From contig OY821771.1 of NCBI GenBank assembly GCA_963682175.1, positions 41,932,201-41,996,200 of the forward strand: a stretch of DNA of 64,000 nt, read 5' to 3'. Positions 12,128 through 22,639 of the stretch are shown in pieces. The translations under genes were made by a program, and so were the position numbers. This DNA comes from Triglochin maritima. Lineage: Eukaryota > Streptophyta > Magnoliopsida > Alismatales > Juncaginaceae. A model generated the notes under the pieces. The model ran no database searches and was not told the origin of the DNA. It saw nothing but the letters and a program-made list of their open reading frames with translations. The stretch's first letter is position 1. Each line of letters opens with the position of its first letter.

Positions 12128-12985
12128 TATAACGTCCCAAAATTGTGGAAAAATTTAAACAAAATAACACAAGGAATAAGACCAGAAAAGAACGGGAACG
12201 TTACTCATAAAATACTCAAAATGTGCACAATTACACAGGAGTTTTTCAAAATGTATGGTTACATCAGAGTACGCGAAATCAAAAAAATACAAGTAATCAT
12301 ACAACCTAGAAAGTAAGACTGGGGGATCTGATCCCAGAGTGTGCTCGTCCACTATTGTCACCCACCCCACACTTATTGTGGTCCTGAAATGCAAATGAAA
12401 TAGCAATGCCTGAGTTTCCATAAGGAAACTTTTTATACCAAGTCCACATACATGCATATGGAGGTACGGTGCAATAAACTTATCATACAAGTGTGCAATA
12501 GAAAACCTTCCCCCTTCATTTAGGATACTAAATGACCTCTGTCCAACCAACAACAATATCAAGTTTCCCGAGAGAACCCACTGCAGACCCACATGGTCTT
12601 ACAGAGAGTACGCGACACACCCTCACTTGCAACTATACTAATCGTCAGAGTTCGGTGAGGATCGCGCTTACTTCCACGTCATAGATACAAATCTGATCTC
12701 CAGATGCTCACACAAGCTGAAATAATTGGCTGCTCACACAAGTTGTAACCCAGTTATTGCTCACACAAGCTGTAATCATCGGGTGCTCACACAAGCTGTA
12801 ACCCCGGTATTGTTCACACAAGCTGAAACATCCCCGTCGGAAAGAAGTCTGGGCGGTCATCTTCGTCGCCAACAAGGCTGGGCAGTCACCTCACCCAACG
12901 GAGTTGCGTAACAACGCAAAACATTGGGATTCCACGATCCCTTAGGTCTACTACCTAGAGTGACTAAATAAAAATGCAATATGTC
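12128..12985. repeat. dispersed repeat R1, LTR-like family shared with 53.4-56.2 kb
   Basis: The segment is recognisably related to R2 at 53407-54113 plus 55905-56200. Shared blocks occur in the same order. A TATAACGTCCC start here matches TGTAACATCCC there, and both have a block around GGTCCTGAAATGCA. Both continue with GCCTGAGTTTCC, then AATAAACTTATCATAC, then a block around AATCTGATCT. Both end near ATTGGGATTCCACGATCCCT or a close variant. A TGTAAC start is common among LTRs of plant Ty3-gypsy elements, so this may be a decayed solo LTR; I could not define the right end or a TSD. The long minus-strand ORF at 12155-12592 falls inside it and is probably not a gene. Confidence 0.75.
12704..12830. 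repeat. minisatellite, about 5 copies of a roughly 29-bp unit
   Basis: Repeated units of the form TGCTCACACAAGCTG followed by about 14 variable bases lie in tandem inside repeat R1. The equivalent position in R2 carries a different tandem repeat (55918-56100). Confidence 0.85.
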
Positions 12986-13029
12986 ACATGAAAAATAATA
13001 AAACTGAAGACTAGTATGTGCAACTAAAT

Positions 13030-13195
13030 CCAGCAATTTTGTCCCTCAGTCCAGAAGCTTTGTCCCTTCGTCCAGAAGTCCGTCTAGCAATCCGTTCAGA
13101 AATTCTACCTAGAAGTTTGTCTCTCAATTTGCAGTATTGTCCTTCCATCCATAAATGTTGGCCCTTCTTTCAGAAGTGTTGTCCGTTCATCCAGA
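13030..13195. repeat. degenerate short repeats containing TCCAGAAG
   Basis: GTCCAGAAG-like words with spacers of about 15-20 bp recur with many substitutions. They directly follow R1. The same relative position after R2 holds a different degenerate array. Confidence 0.5.
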
Positions 13196-13239
13196 CTCCA
13201 CACAAAACTCGGCCATGACAGATAATAGTGGAAATTGGA

Positions 13240-14340
13240 CGAAATGGAGCAAAATATAAACCGGTGAAATGATAGGTAATGGTATAATGATACATTTCAA
13301 ATTTTGTAAGTGAAAAGTGTCAACTAGTAAAATGAGAAGAAGTAATTAAGCTGCAACTAATCTCATAAAACCACATGAAGTAATATCTAAATAGATTGCG
13401 TTTGGATGCAGCACGTGAGAATCTCTTGGGTCGAATATATGCTAGTCTTCTACGGTCAGAGGAGCTCATCCAAACAAAAATTGGAGGGCTTATAGGTGAC
13501 ATTTTTGCCTTGAACCTGGAAGCTAGTAGGAGGAGCTTCCAACAGACTGGTCGGTTTGCATGATTCGTCTCTTAAAGCCAAATCCTACCCTAATCTAGCT
13601 ATTTCAGTTATGTGTTAAAGTTGAAAAGTCACACCAACGTAATCAGTTCTAAATCACGTAATAAGTTGGATATAACGCGTAATTAACTTGAAAGATCAAA
13701 CCAACGTAATCAGTTTTAAATCGATGGATTTCGACCTAATCCAATGTCGGGGTGATCAACTTCACAAAGTAGATGAGTAATTTAAACAAACTTAATCACT
13801 ATCATACATTAATATGAAATGCAAATAGTACAAGCCAGATGTTTGCGAACCATAAAAGCTATATAATATCCAAAGTTTAAATAAAAGGAAAATCAAGTGA
13901 CGGGAGAGGCCAACATATATATGAGGAACTATGTTTGTTTGGATCTCACATCAACACAAAAATTTCTTCGGGGTATATGTATACAAAAACTAAACAATTT
14001 AGAATATTGAACATATATAAGTTGTTGCTTCAGCGAAAATTCTACGTATATAAAAGAGGCATCGACTTGTTCAAGGAGTTTTCAATGACAAGGACACACA
14101 TGACTTTCTGCAGAAATGCTAATGACATTTTTAATCTTTGATAATCTTTTTTTAAAAGTTTTGCAGCACCTGATTTCGTAGAACATTATATATATATTTT
14201 AGAGCCATTTGAAGGGGTTATCATTTATTAAATACTACAACATGCTCAACTGTATGTCCACATACTTCATTAAATATGCAACAACGTACGTTATTCTAGC
14301 TAGTAGTTATTGAGAACGTAGTTGTATATTATTGCCTAAT
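13240..14340. other. gene-free region with a short duplicated block
   Basis: I see no gene. A block containing CCAACGTAATCAGTT is present twice about 60 bp apart (about 13634 and 13701), which looks like a small local duplication. Confidence 0.45.
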
Positions 14341-14346
14341 GACTCG

Positions 14347-15610
14347 CTATAAAAGGAGCAATGAAAGGTACATAGTTCTCGCACATCCTATAGTTTCTAG
14401 TTTCTCAAAACACATAACTTCTTCTTCTAATGGCTTCTAAGCCAATCTTTGTGATTTGCCATTATTGAGGAAACAAGCAACAAATCCCCCAACATGGAAA
14501 TCACGTCATCTCAGAATCCATTATAGATGTTCATTCCTTTACAGAAGGATTGTCTTTCTGTAAACAATAAGCTGTTATTAGGCAAGTTACTAACGGCTAA
14601 AAGAAATAAGCCAATCATATATAATGTATTGTATTGCAAACCAGAAAACATAAGAGAAAAAGGAGAATAATTCTAACACCATCTTCTTTCCAATTCTTCT
14701 CCCATCTTCCCTCAACAACTTTATCATCATCATCATCGAGTGATTCAACATCAAATTCAACAACCCTCTTTGTTGCTTTCTTGTTCATCTCTTCCTGTGT
14801 GTTGGCTACAACTGAAAGTTTTGATGAAGACCTACCAAATTAGCAACAGAAAAAATGGGGGAAAAATCTTCATTTTGTTCAAGAAAATAAATGCTTAATC
14901 CTTTAATTAATGTAGTCTTTGAAGTCAAAATATGTCGAAAGAGAACCTTGACGGTGAGGAGTTAACTGGTGAGCACATTGGAGAGGAGATGAATAGTGAG
15001 AACAGTGGAGAGGAGTCTTCTGGTGAGCATGTTTAAGATAACAAACATTGTAATTACATGCATACACCATTCAATAATACTCTTTTTTTTCTTTTGTAAT
15101 GATTTTTAGTTCATATATATGATGGGTTTTTTTTCTTGTCCATTTCCACTGTGTCAAAGATAAAGTTATTTTTTGACATTTGGAGCATCATGGACTATAT
15201 CAAATGACTATTTAAACGATCTCCATTTCTTTTATTGTGGAATCGTAGATGGTCAGTTGCATTTGCATCATTTGGGTCAATTGGAAACAGTGGTAGGGTT
15301 ACGTACCTCTGACCCCCCCCCCCCCCCCCCCCCCCATCTCGCTTAGGCGGGAGCCTCTTCTGAGACATTGGGGTTATGTTGATGTATATATATGATGGTT
15401 TTTCAAAATAGACGAGGTGTCTGCTAATGGGCATAAAAAATGGTAATAATGCAGATGGTGGTGTCGTCGAGGTTGGGGTGGATATTGTGGAAGATATTGT
15501 TATCGACGGATTAGATGCTGTCGTCAGGGCCTCACGTGGGATCCGCCCCTGCTGTCGTGGATATTATTACTACAGTCGTTGCTAGCGTTGGTGCTACTAA
15601 TTCACCTTGG
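14347..15610 (+). pseudogene. possible decayed gene with promoter, signal-peptide-like and Cys/Gly-rich fragments
   Basis: Several gene-like pieces lie in order but do not join. A TATAAAAGG box at 14347 is followed about 80 bp later by an ATG at 14430 in a pyrimidine-rich leader, whose frame closes after 12 codons. A hydrophobic segment ending in CVLATTE lies around 14763-14818. An acidic ORF at 14932-15036 (34 residues) follows. An acceptor-like site near 15452 precedes a stretch with RW, GGYCG and CCR words that resembles the Cys/Gly-rich end of plant glycine-rich secreted proteins. I cannot assemble a reading frame, and no function is claimed. Confidence 0.25.
15313..15335. repeat. C23 homopolymer
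   Basis: An uninterrupted run of 23 C, one of four long G/C homopolymers in the window. Confidence 0.95.
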
Positions 15611-15705
15611 ATCAATGTGGGATTTGGGATAGAAAATATCTAAATATGTTGCTAGTTTATGCAACAACATGCATGTAATAAAACACGTATGGCTAACGAT
15701 GAAGT

Positions 15706-16902
15706 CACTACTGCAAAATGCTCAATAGACGTCACCGAATAGACGTCGGATGTAAAAACATCCAACGTCTATAGGTATAGGCGTTAGATGTTTGGACATC
15801 CGACGTCTATCTGTTTGTATAAACGTCGGTTTTTTAGTATAACCGACGTCTATACCTCCTGAAAGAAGAAAATATTTTTGTTTATTTTGTTGGATTAATT
15901 TCGTATAAGAATTTATGTAGATTTATTTTGTATAAGAAATAAATCAATTTTTTGGGATTTATTTCGTGTAAGAATTAACGTAATTTTTTTAGATTTATTT
16001 TGTTTAAATATTAACGTAATTTTTTGGGATTTATTTTGTGTAAGAATTTACGTGGATTTATTTTGTATAAGAATAATGTGAATTTAAAAATAGTTACATC
16101 AATGTAACTATCACATGTGTATTGTACACATGTGTGTGTATGATCACATGTGTTGAAGTTTAGTCCCACATTGGAGATTTTTTTTATTGGTGGAGTTGAA
16201 GTACTCCACTACTCCTTTACTTCTAAATGAGAGTTTGGTACCACACTACAAAATGCAAGTGAGGTATATATATATTTAATGGTCAAAAGATTGGTGACGG
16301 TGGAGTCACTACTGTAGAATGCTCAAAATGGTTGCAACGTTTTTTTTACTATTAACCCATGTATAGACGTCGGATGTATAGCATGGTCGATGTCTATAGG
16401 GTGTATTTTTTTATTAATTATTGATATATCAATGTATAGACGTTGGATGTATAGCATGGCCGACGTCTATAGGTCGTGCTCTAAGTATACACGTCGGTCA
16501 ACCTATATATCCGACGTCTATAAGGCGTAAAAGTTTAGTCCCACATCGGAGAATTTATTTTTGTTGGTGTGGTTGATGTACTCTACCACTCCTTTACTGC
16601 TGAACGCGAACGAGTTGGTGCACCTGGGCATGTTGGTCTTGATATTCTTGGTTATTTGTCAAAAGATTGGCACTTGGGTATCTTGGGCTTGATTAATGTG
16701 AGTGCAGAATGCCCGATATAGGATGTATGATGTAATATTTTTTGGATTTAATTGAACGTATAATAGACGTCGGTCGTATATAGCCGACGTCTATACAACA
16801 AGGAATAGGCGACGAAGAAATATACGTCGAGTACTTGGACTGTCCAAATCCGACATCTATACCCCTGTATATCTGACGTATATGACATTTTCTGCACTAG
16901 TG
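15706..16902. mobile_element. non-autonomous CACTA element, TSD AGT
   Basis: The 1,197-bp element starts CACTACTGCAAAATG and ends with the inverse of CACTAGTGCAGAAAATG. It is flanked by the 3-bp direct repeat AGT (15703-15705 and 16903-16905), as expected of CACTA/En-Spm. Subterminal TAGACGTCGG words recur in both orientations, like transposase-binding repeats. No transposase is encoded. A second internal CACTA terminus, again preceded by AGT, starts at 16307. The interior also repeats a block around AGTCCCACATYGGAGA at 16162 and 16537. Confidence 0.92.
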
Positions 16903-16957
16903 AGTACTAAAGTTTAAAGAAGTATCTTGCATGTTTTTTTGTCCGGGTAATTTGGTA

Positions 16958-17567
16958 AGGGTGCATGTAGGTTGCCTAATTAGCGATAAACATATGACTT
17001 TCCGTTGTTGTCGGATGTGTACATGTAAACCAAATATATTTGCTCATGATATGCACATCTGTCGTTAGTGGAGTTAACCCGTCACCATTTACGTCAAATA
17101 CCGTTAGACAATTTGTAAATTAAACATCGTAGAATATAAATATCTTTAATATTAAAAACAAGAAAACAACAATTAAAAACATAAAAACCAAAAAACCACA
17201 ACCCGTCTCCTTTTCCCCCAATCTCTCTCTCTCTCTTCCTAAACATCACTTTCTCTATCTACTATCTCTCGCATTCATCCCATGGCCCTCTCTCCTCCCG
17301 TCCTCGTCCTCTGTTGGAGGAAGAGAGAGAAAGAGAGAGAGTTTGGGGAAGAAGGAGATGAGTTTTTTTTTTAATATTAAGGAGATTTTTATTTTGTGAT
17401 GTTTAATTTGCAAATTGTCTAACGATATTGGACGTAAACGGTGACGGTGTGGGCCCAACATATGACAGAGTTGCAAATGAGCAAATATGTTCAGTTTACA
17501 GAGACACATGAGCAAAAACAAAAACTCTGGTGCATATCGCCAATTAGGCAACCTGCGAGGTGACCCT
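16958..17567. mobile_element. foldback TIR element of 610 bp, TA-flanked
   Basis: The two ends form long imperfect inverted repeats of about 190 bp each. The outer words are AGGGTGCATGTAGGTTGCC on the left and the complement of AGGGTCACCTCGCAGGTTGC on the right. A second matching block lies further in, around CAATTTGTAAATTAAACATC at about 17110 against its inverse near 17400. TA flanks both sides. The middle (about 17160-17370) has pyrimidine-rich and purine-rich tracts and no convincing gene. A Tc1/mariner-like class is possible given the TA target, but I cannot assign it. Confidence 0.8.
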
Positions 17568-19116
17568 TAGCAATATATATATCATGGTTCATTTGGTGAG
17601 TGTTTTGACCGGTTTTTTTTTCATCAATCGACTAAGTTTAATTTGCTTTCTAGGATATTTAAAACGAAATTAATTAATAGGTTTAGAACTTGTCATACAT
17701 GCCGTTGTTTTTGAGATAAAAAATGAAATAATAGGAAAAGCAAAGTTTTATTCATTTTTTTGTTGTTGGGACCAACCTTCAAATGGAGAGTAATTCATGT
17801 GTTTGTATTTTGAAAAAAATGATAAAAGTAAATATATATATAAAAAAGAAGAAGTACATCTCTTGTTTGGATTCCGTGCGTTAGTGTCATGTGTTAGTGA
17901 GTTTTGTGTTTGTTCGTAAAACTCAGGTCCGTTTGGCAACATATTCCTTAATAGGATTCTTACAAAAATTCGGATTCTAACCGTAAATGTACCTAGTGCA
18001 GAATAGTAAATACTCGTTGCCCAATAGATGTCGGTCGTGTTAATAGTCGACATCTATAGGTATAGACATTGACTATTAACATGACCGACGTCTATTGAGT
18101 CTTCTAGACGTTGGTTGTTAGAACATGCATTGAAACCCACGTCTATATCCTGACGATTATCCTTCAAGTTATAGACATCGACCTATAGACGTCGGATATA
18201 TGTAGGACTGTCAATTGGGGTGTGTACGTGTCTTATCGTGTCATGTATGGTCGGATGCTAACAAGTATTGGGTATACACGAACCCGACACGATAAGAAAT
18301 CGTGTACACGAACCCGGACACGGACACATACACAACACGGTAATTGTCGTGTATACACGGACACAATTTGTACACGAATTCTTATCGGGTCGTGTAACAC
18401 GAAACACGATAACACCCAAATGGACACGAATAATACCTGTATACAAGATAAGTACCTACCAACACGATGAATACCTACATACACGATAAGAACCTAATAC
18501 ACGATAAATACATGTATACACGAATATCCACTATAACACTTGTATACAATAATATACACGATAAAGACTTGATTACACGATAGACACGATATTGTAGAAT
18601 TTCTGGAAAAAACAAATAAACCCAACAAATACAAGAACATGATAGTATAATACTAATTTTCTCTAGTTCAAAGTTTCAAATAAATAGAGTTTCACTACAA
18701 ATAATGGTCTAATAATACATGCAAAAAAAAACAATTCAAGACTTCAAGTTCATTTTCTAAGGCTCAAAATCCAACTCCTTCTACTTCCAACTTTGTTTCT
18801 TCATGTCTTCCGTACAAGTAGCTCCATAGGTTATTCTCTAACCTCTACGTATTCCACACGTTACTTGATGAAGGATCTAAAAATATAAACAAAACATGAG
18901 CATCAATGTTATATTTCACAACAATAATTGAAAATGGCTAAAGTACCTTCAGATCTTGATGTAGGAGTAGGAGTGCTAGTTGAACCTTGTAATAAAATCG
19001 TTTCACTAAGTTCTCATTGAGTGTGAGCCCTACAATATCCTCTGTACGGTCCTCTAGTGATGACCCTGTGGGTATAGGTGTTCCCACAAGTCCTACAAGT
19101 CGAACCATATAACCAT

Positions 19117-19401
19117 TTAAAATTCAAGCAATTTAAGTATTATGATGATTTTGAAAGTAAACGATCTATTTAATTTACATGTTTCATTGGATGCCCAATC
19201 TCTTGAACAAAAGAAACTTTCAACAGATCCATGCGACAGAGAGCTTCGTTCTTTATCTACGACTTTCCCTGCAATGCTAAAAACAGATTCGGAAGCAACT
19301 GTAGATACAGAAATAGACAATATATCTCTAGCCATAAGAGCAAGATTTGGATCTCCTCTGCCTCTTTTTTTGGGTTCACCACAATCATTACTTGGTGACA
19401 A
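19117..19401 (-). pseudogene. hAT transposase C-terminal dimerisation fragment
   Basis: The minus-strand frame contains LALMARDILSISVSTVASES followed by VFS and a later RSSLS block. These are the hallmark of the hAT C-terminal dimerisation domain of Ac/Daysleeper-type transposases. No DDE catalytic part is readable upstream in the same orientation, so the element is non-autonomous. The fragment stays open over about 95 codons, but the family protein is normally several hundred residues long. Confidence 0.85.
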
Positions 19402-20204
19402 GGATTCTTGACTTACGGGTATAGTATGTTCTTCAGTGGATTGTCTCTCAACCTTTATGAATTATAAAATTTATAAATATACACAACCAATCAACCACTA
19501 CTAATTATACTACAATTATATGTTAAACATTACAAACTAAGAAATGTTGGCATAAACTAGGAAATATTGCACAAACTAAACATTACAAACTAAGAAATGT
19601 TGACACAAAATAGAGAAAGAGTACATACCATAGCATCAACTTCAGCTTGGTTGTTTATGTCCATCTTGATTCTTGACTCCTCAAGCTAATATTGGCACAA
19701 ACTATTCCCTAGGTAATTTATAAAATACACTTTTGAGATTATAATTATTGTATAATTAACATAACAAACAAAAGTATCGAGATTAAACTTAACAAAAATT
19801 AACAAAAAATATCAAAACTAGCCCAAGCTATTTTACATTTCATTCTTCTTACACTAGCGATGTTGTTTCATTACTGAGAATATACTTAACAGAAATTAAA
19901 CAAAAAAAAGTATCTTAAAATTTTGGACATATGTTGTAATATAACACCTTGTCTTTGAGTATCAATAATTCAACATGGATTCAATATCACCTCAAGAACA
20001 ACAATCAATTGCTAATTACAAGAACCAAATTAGTTTACTTTGATTGTACATATAACATAATAATAAAGAGGGAAAAGACGCAAACACCTAAAGCATATCC
20101 AAAGCAAATAAATGAATCCAAGATTGAAGAAAGAGTACTCACACAAATAGATCTGGCGAGAAGAAGCTTGCTTCTTTGTCGTGCTTCAACAGATCAGGCA
20201 AGAG

Positions 20205-20520
20205 GAGGGACTGGGGTGGGGGGTGGGGGCGAGAGGAGAGGCTGAGGTTATGGACCAGAGGGGCTGGGGTGGGGAGTGGTGGTGAGAGGAGGAACTGGGT
20301 GGGGAGTGACGGCGAGATGAAGGGATGGATGGTGAGTGGTGGCGAAAGGAGGAGCTGGATGGGAGGTGGCGACAAGATGAGGGCTCGGTGGGGAGCGATG
20401 GTGAGATGAGGAGTTGGGTGGGGAGCAGTGGGGAGAGGAGGAGTTGGGTGGGGAGTGGCGGCAAGATGAGGGTTTGGGTGGGGAGTGGAACGGGTTAGGG
20501 TTAGGGGTGAGGAGGAGTGA
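20205..20520. repeat. G-rich degenerate minisatellite inside the hAT element
   Basis: Tandem variants of GTGGGGAGTGGTGGCGAGA and GGAGGAGTTGG recur about ten times with substitutions. The proline/serine-rich ORFs on the minus strand here are products of this repeat and not genes. Confidence 0.85.
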
Positions 20521-21719
20521 CGAGTCAGTTTTGTGTGGGGCAACGTGTTCGGGTGGGGTAATTGGGTTTGGGTTTCGGGTTAGTCGGTTTAGGTTATTCG
20601 GATCGGGTTCTACCGTGTATACCGTGTACAATCGTGTCTTTCATGTATCGTGTATACCTGATAAACACAATACCCTTATCGTGTATGGTATCATGTATTT
20701 CCAGTATAGACCCTCATACCCGACCCCGACCCGATAAGGGTTCGTGTATCGTGTTGTGTATGTTTATCGTGTATTCGTGTCTAGGTTCCTATACCCATAC
20801 ACTAAATTATCGTGTTATCATGCAGTGTCTGATTTTGACAGGTCTAGATATATGGTATAGCTGACGTCTATTCCCCAGGGTATAGACGTCGAGTGTGTGG
20901 TACATCCGACGTCTATAGATCTTATAAGTCCAACAAGACTTCAACTTTTATCTTTTATCCCAAGCAAACCCTAGTCGTCTTCCTGCACTTCGACAACTCC
21001 GACAAATCTCTGCTAATTTCTTGTGTGTATGTATTTGTGTTTGTGGATGAATTTCTTGTGCAGGCTGAATGTGTTTATTATGCAAGAATCTATAATTGCT
21101 TTGTATTTTTTTAATCTAGTAAAGGTATAGACGTCGGTTGTAACTAGTAGCCGACGTCTATCCCCTTCAAAAAAGAATAGACGTCGGTTGTACCTAACAA
21201 CCGACGTCTATGCATTAGGTATAGACGTCAATTGTTTGTGGTGACCGACGGCTATGCTTTAGGTATAGACGTTGAGTTTTCAGTAACTGACGTCTGGGTA
21301 TATACGACATAAATATAGACGTCGAGTCAGGGGAGCCGTATAGCCGACATATATACCCTTAATATTCGACGTATATTCCATTTTCTGCACTAGTGTGTAG
21401 GAATCATGATTCCTAATAGAAACAAAACTTGTTTGGATGAAATAGTTTCTTGCTTATGATTCTAAATGTTAAATAACCAGTATACCCCTAGTACTAATTT
21501 TATATTGTTACATTGTAAGATATGATACGAAAAAACTTACTAAGGTGTAATACAAAATTTGAATTCTTGCAAGAAAGTACAAATATCCAACTTCTTCATT
21601 TTAGACAAATTCATTGTTAGGAATCCAGAGATTTTGCGTGGGAGTTGATTTTATATTTGAAAATCGCAATTAGATTCTTACCTTATTCTTGCTGGAATCC
21701 TTATCCAAACGCTACCTCA

Positions 21720-22044
21720 GCTTTCGAAATGGGTTGCAATTTAACCTCGAAGCAAGAATCAGACGTAAAACTGATTAGTTCTCAAGCAAATCTTGTACCG
21801 CAGTCAATGCAAGCACTTCGAGGTAGAATAACACGTCTCTGTTCATACTTATGCGCTGAAGTGTCTTGACATTTGTGCACGGAAGCCGCTCCACGTATAT
21901 CTCAAAACACCTAAAATCCAACGGTCGGCAAAACTCCAAAATCTCGTTAGCACCTTCTTATCCAATCCAAAAAATCCTCCAACCAAAATCGAACACCAAT
22001 CCTAACACAAACCAAACCAAAACGACCACACCACTCCGACCAAC
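21720..22044. other. upstream region of the PH-like gene
   Basis: Between the MITE and the next gene there is no other gene. From about 21980 the sequence is A/C-rich and free of ATG until 22045, which fits a 5' leader. Confidence 0.4.
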
Positions 22045-22605
22045 ATGTCAACCACCACCACCCTCTCTGGACCGCCACCACCCCAACTTCTCACCTCCAA
22101 GCCCCACTCTCGCTTCCTCCAGTACCCTACCCTCACCCCACCCCTTCCCCGCAAGTCCACCACCACCACCACTCTCGTCTCCACCACCCCCACCCCCCTC
22201 TCCCCGACCCAAGAGCGCGTCTTCTTCGACGGCGGGGGCCACTACGGCGACCTGGTGACCAACCTCCTCCTCGGCTTCACCCTTCTCTGGCTTCCCCTGA
22301 CCCTCGCGGCCGTCTCCCGCGCCTTCTTCCTCCGGTACCGCTTCACCGACCTGAGGGTGACGGTCATATCGGGGTTCACGGGGCAGGATAGGAGCGACTT
22401 TGGCTACGAGGCCGTCAAGGACGTGCAGGTCGTCCCGAGGTTCGTCGGCGAGTGGGGCGACGTTGTGATTACGCTCAGGGATGGGACTAAGGTTGATCTC
22501 AGAAGTGTTCCCATGTTTCGGGAGGTTGCCGAGTATTGCTTGTTCATGGCAAGGGAGAGGAATGCCGGGTTGGATGGAGAGAGCTCTACTCCCAGAGGTT
22601 TCTGA
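22045..22605 (+). CDS. plastid-targeted membrane protein with bacterial-type PH-like domain
   Basis: Intronless ORF of 186 residues. Residues 1-55 are rich in Ser, Thr and Pro with few acidic residues, as in chloroplast transit peptides. A hydrophobic segment at about 69-92 is probably one membrane span. Residues 97-168 run from RYRFTDLRVTVISG through EVKD-like and WGDVVITLRDGTKVDLRSVP motifs. This matches, from memory of the fold family, the small bPH2-type proteins common in cyanobacteria and bacteria. The function of such plant proteins is not known to me. The high GC of the ORF contrasts with the AT-rich surroundings. The start is the first ATG after the A/C-rich leader. A G17 homopolymer lies 15 bp past the stop. 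I am confident that it is a gene, less so about the domain. Confidence 0.85.
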   Translation: MSTTTTLSGPPPPQLLTSKPHSRFLQYPTLTPPLPRKSTTTTTLVSTTPTPLSPTQERVFFDGGGHYGDLVTNLLLGFTLLWLPLTLAAVSRAFFLRYRFTDLRVTVISGFTGQDRSDFGYEAVKDVQVVPRFVGEWGDVVITLRDGTKVDLRSVPMFREVAEYCLFMARERNAGLDGESSTPRGF

Positions 22606-22620
22606 TTCGTGTTTTTTTTT

Positions 22621-22637
22621 GGGGGGGGGGGGGGGGG
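22621..22637. repeat. G17 homopolymer in the 3' flank
   Basis: T9 followed by 17 G lies directly after the PH-like gene stop, in its presumed 3' untranslated region. Confidence 0.95.
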
Positions 22638-22639
22638 TG

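Larger units (their letters stand above)
18203..20846. mobile_element. hAT transposon with degraded transposase, TSD GATATATG
   Basis: The termini TAGGACTGTCAATTGGGG and the inverse of TAGACCTGTCAAAATCAG form TIRs with a conserved CTGTCAA core. A perfect 8-bp TSD, GATATATG, lies at 18195-18202 and 20847-20854. Both subterminal regions are packed with short ACACGATA/CGTGTAT words in either orientation (18220-18590 and 20610-20820), as seen in hAT subterminal repeats. The interior has a transposase C-terminal fragment on the minus strand and a G-rich minisatellite. Confidence 0.92.
17991..21395. mobile_element. CACTA element carrying a nested hAT, TSD TGT
   Basis: The left terminus reads ACCTAGTGCAGAATAG, a mutated CACTAGTGCAGAAAATG; the right terminus is canonical. 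The TSD TGT is at 17988-17990 and 21396-21398. Many TAGACGTCGG-type subterminal words lie at 18020-18200 and 20860-21370, the same motif as in the CACTA at 15706. The 3,405-bp length includes 2,644 bp of hAT insertion, so the CACTA itself is only about 750 bp and encodes no transposase. The right arm contains about 200 bp of unrelated sequence (20915-21115). Confidence 0.9.
17926..21716. mobile_element. PIF/Harbinger-like MITE split by a nested CACTA, TSD TCA
   Basis: The left end GGTCCGTTTGGCAACATATT and the inverse of the right end, GGTAGCGTTTGGATAAGGAT, form TIRs. The 3-bp direct repeat TCA flanks both sides (17923-17925 and 21717-21719). GG...CGTTTGG termini with 3-bp TSDs are typical of Tourist-type MITEs, although the usual target is TWA. 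Removing the CACTA insertion leaves about 385 bp of original MITE. Confidence 0.72.

Noticed and set aside
12155..12592. 145-codon ORF on minus
   Set aside because: Falls entirely inside dispersed repeat R1; no protein motif was seen and the R2 copy does not keep the frame.
16538..16548. GTCCCACATCG, an exact match to the plant snRNA upstream sequence element
   Set aside because: No TATA box at the expected spacing and no snRNA-like sequence follows; it is part of a block repeated inside the CACTA element.
18222..18489. Several overlapping ORFs on both strands
   Set aside because: Product of ACACGATA/CGTGTAT subterminal words of the hAT element, open in many frames.
20139..20631. Proline/serine-rich ORFs on minus
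   Set aside because: Translations of the G-rich minisatellite within the hAT element.
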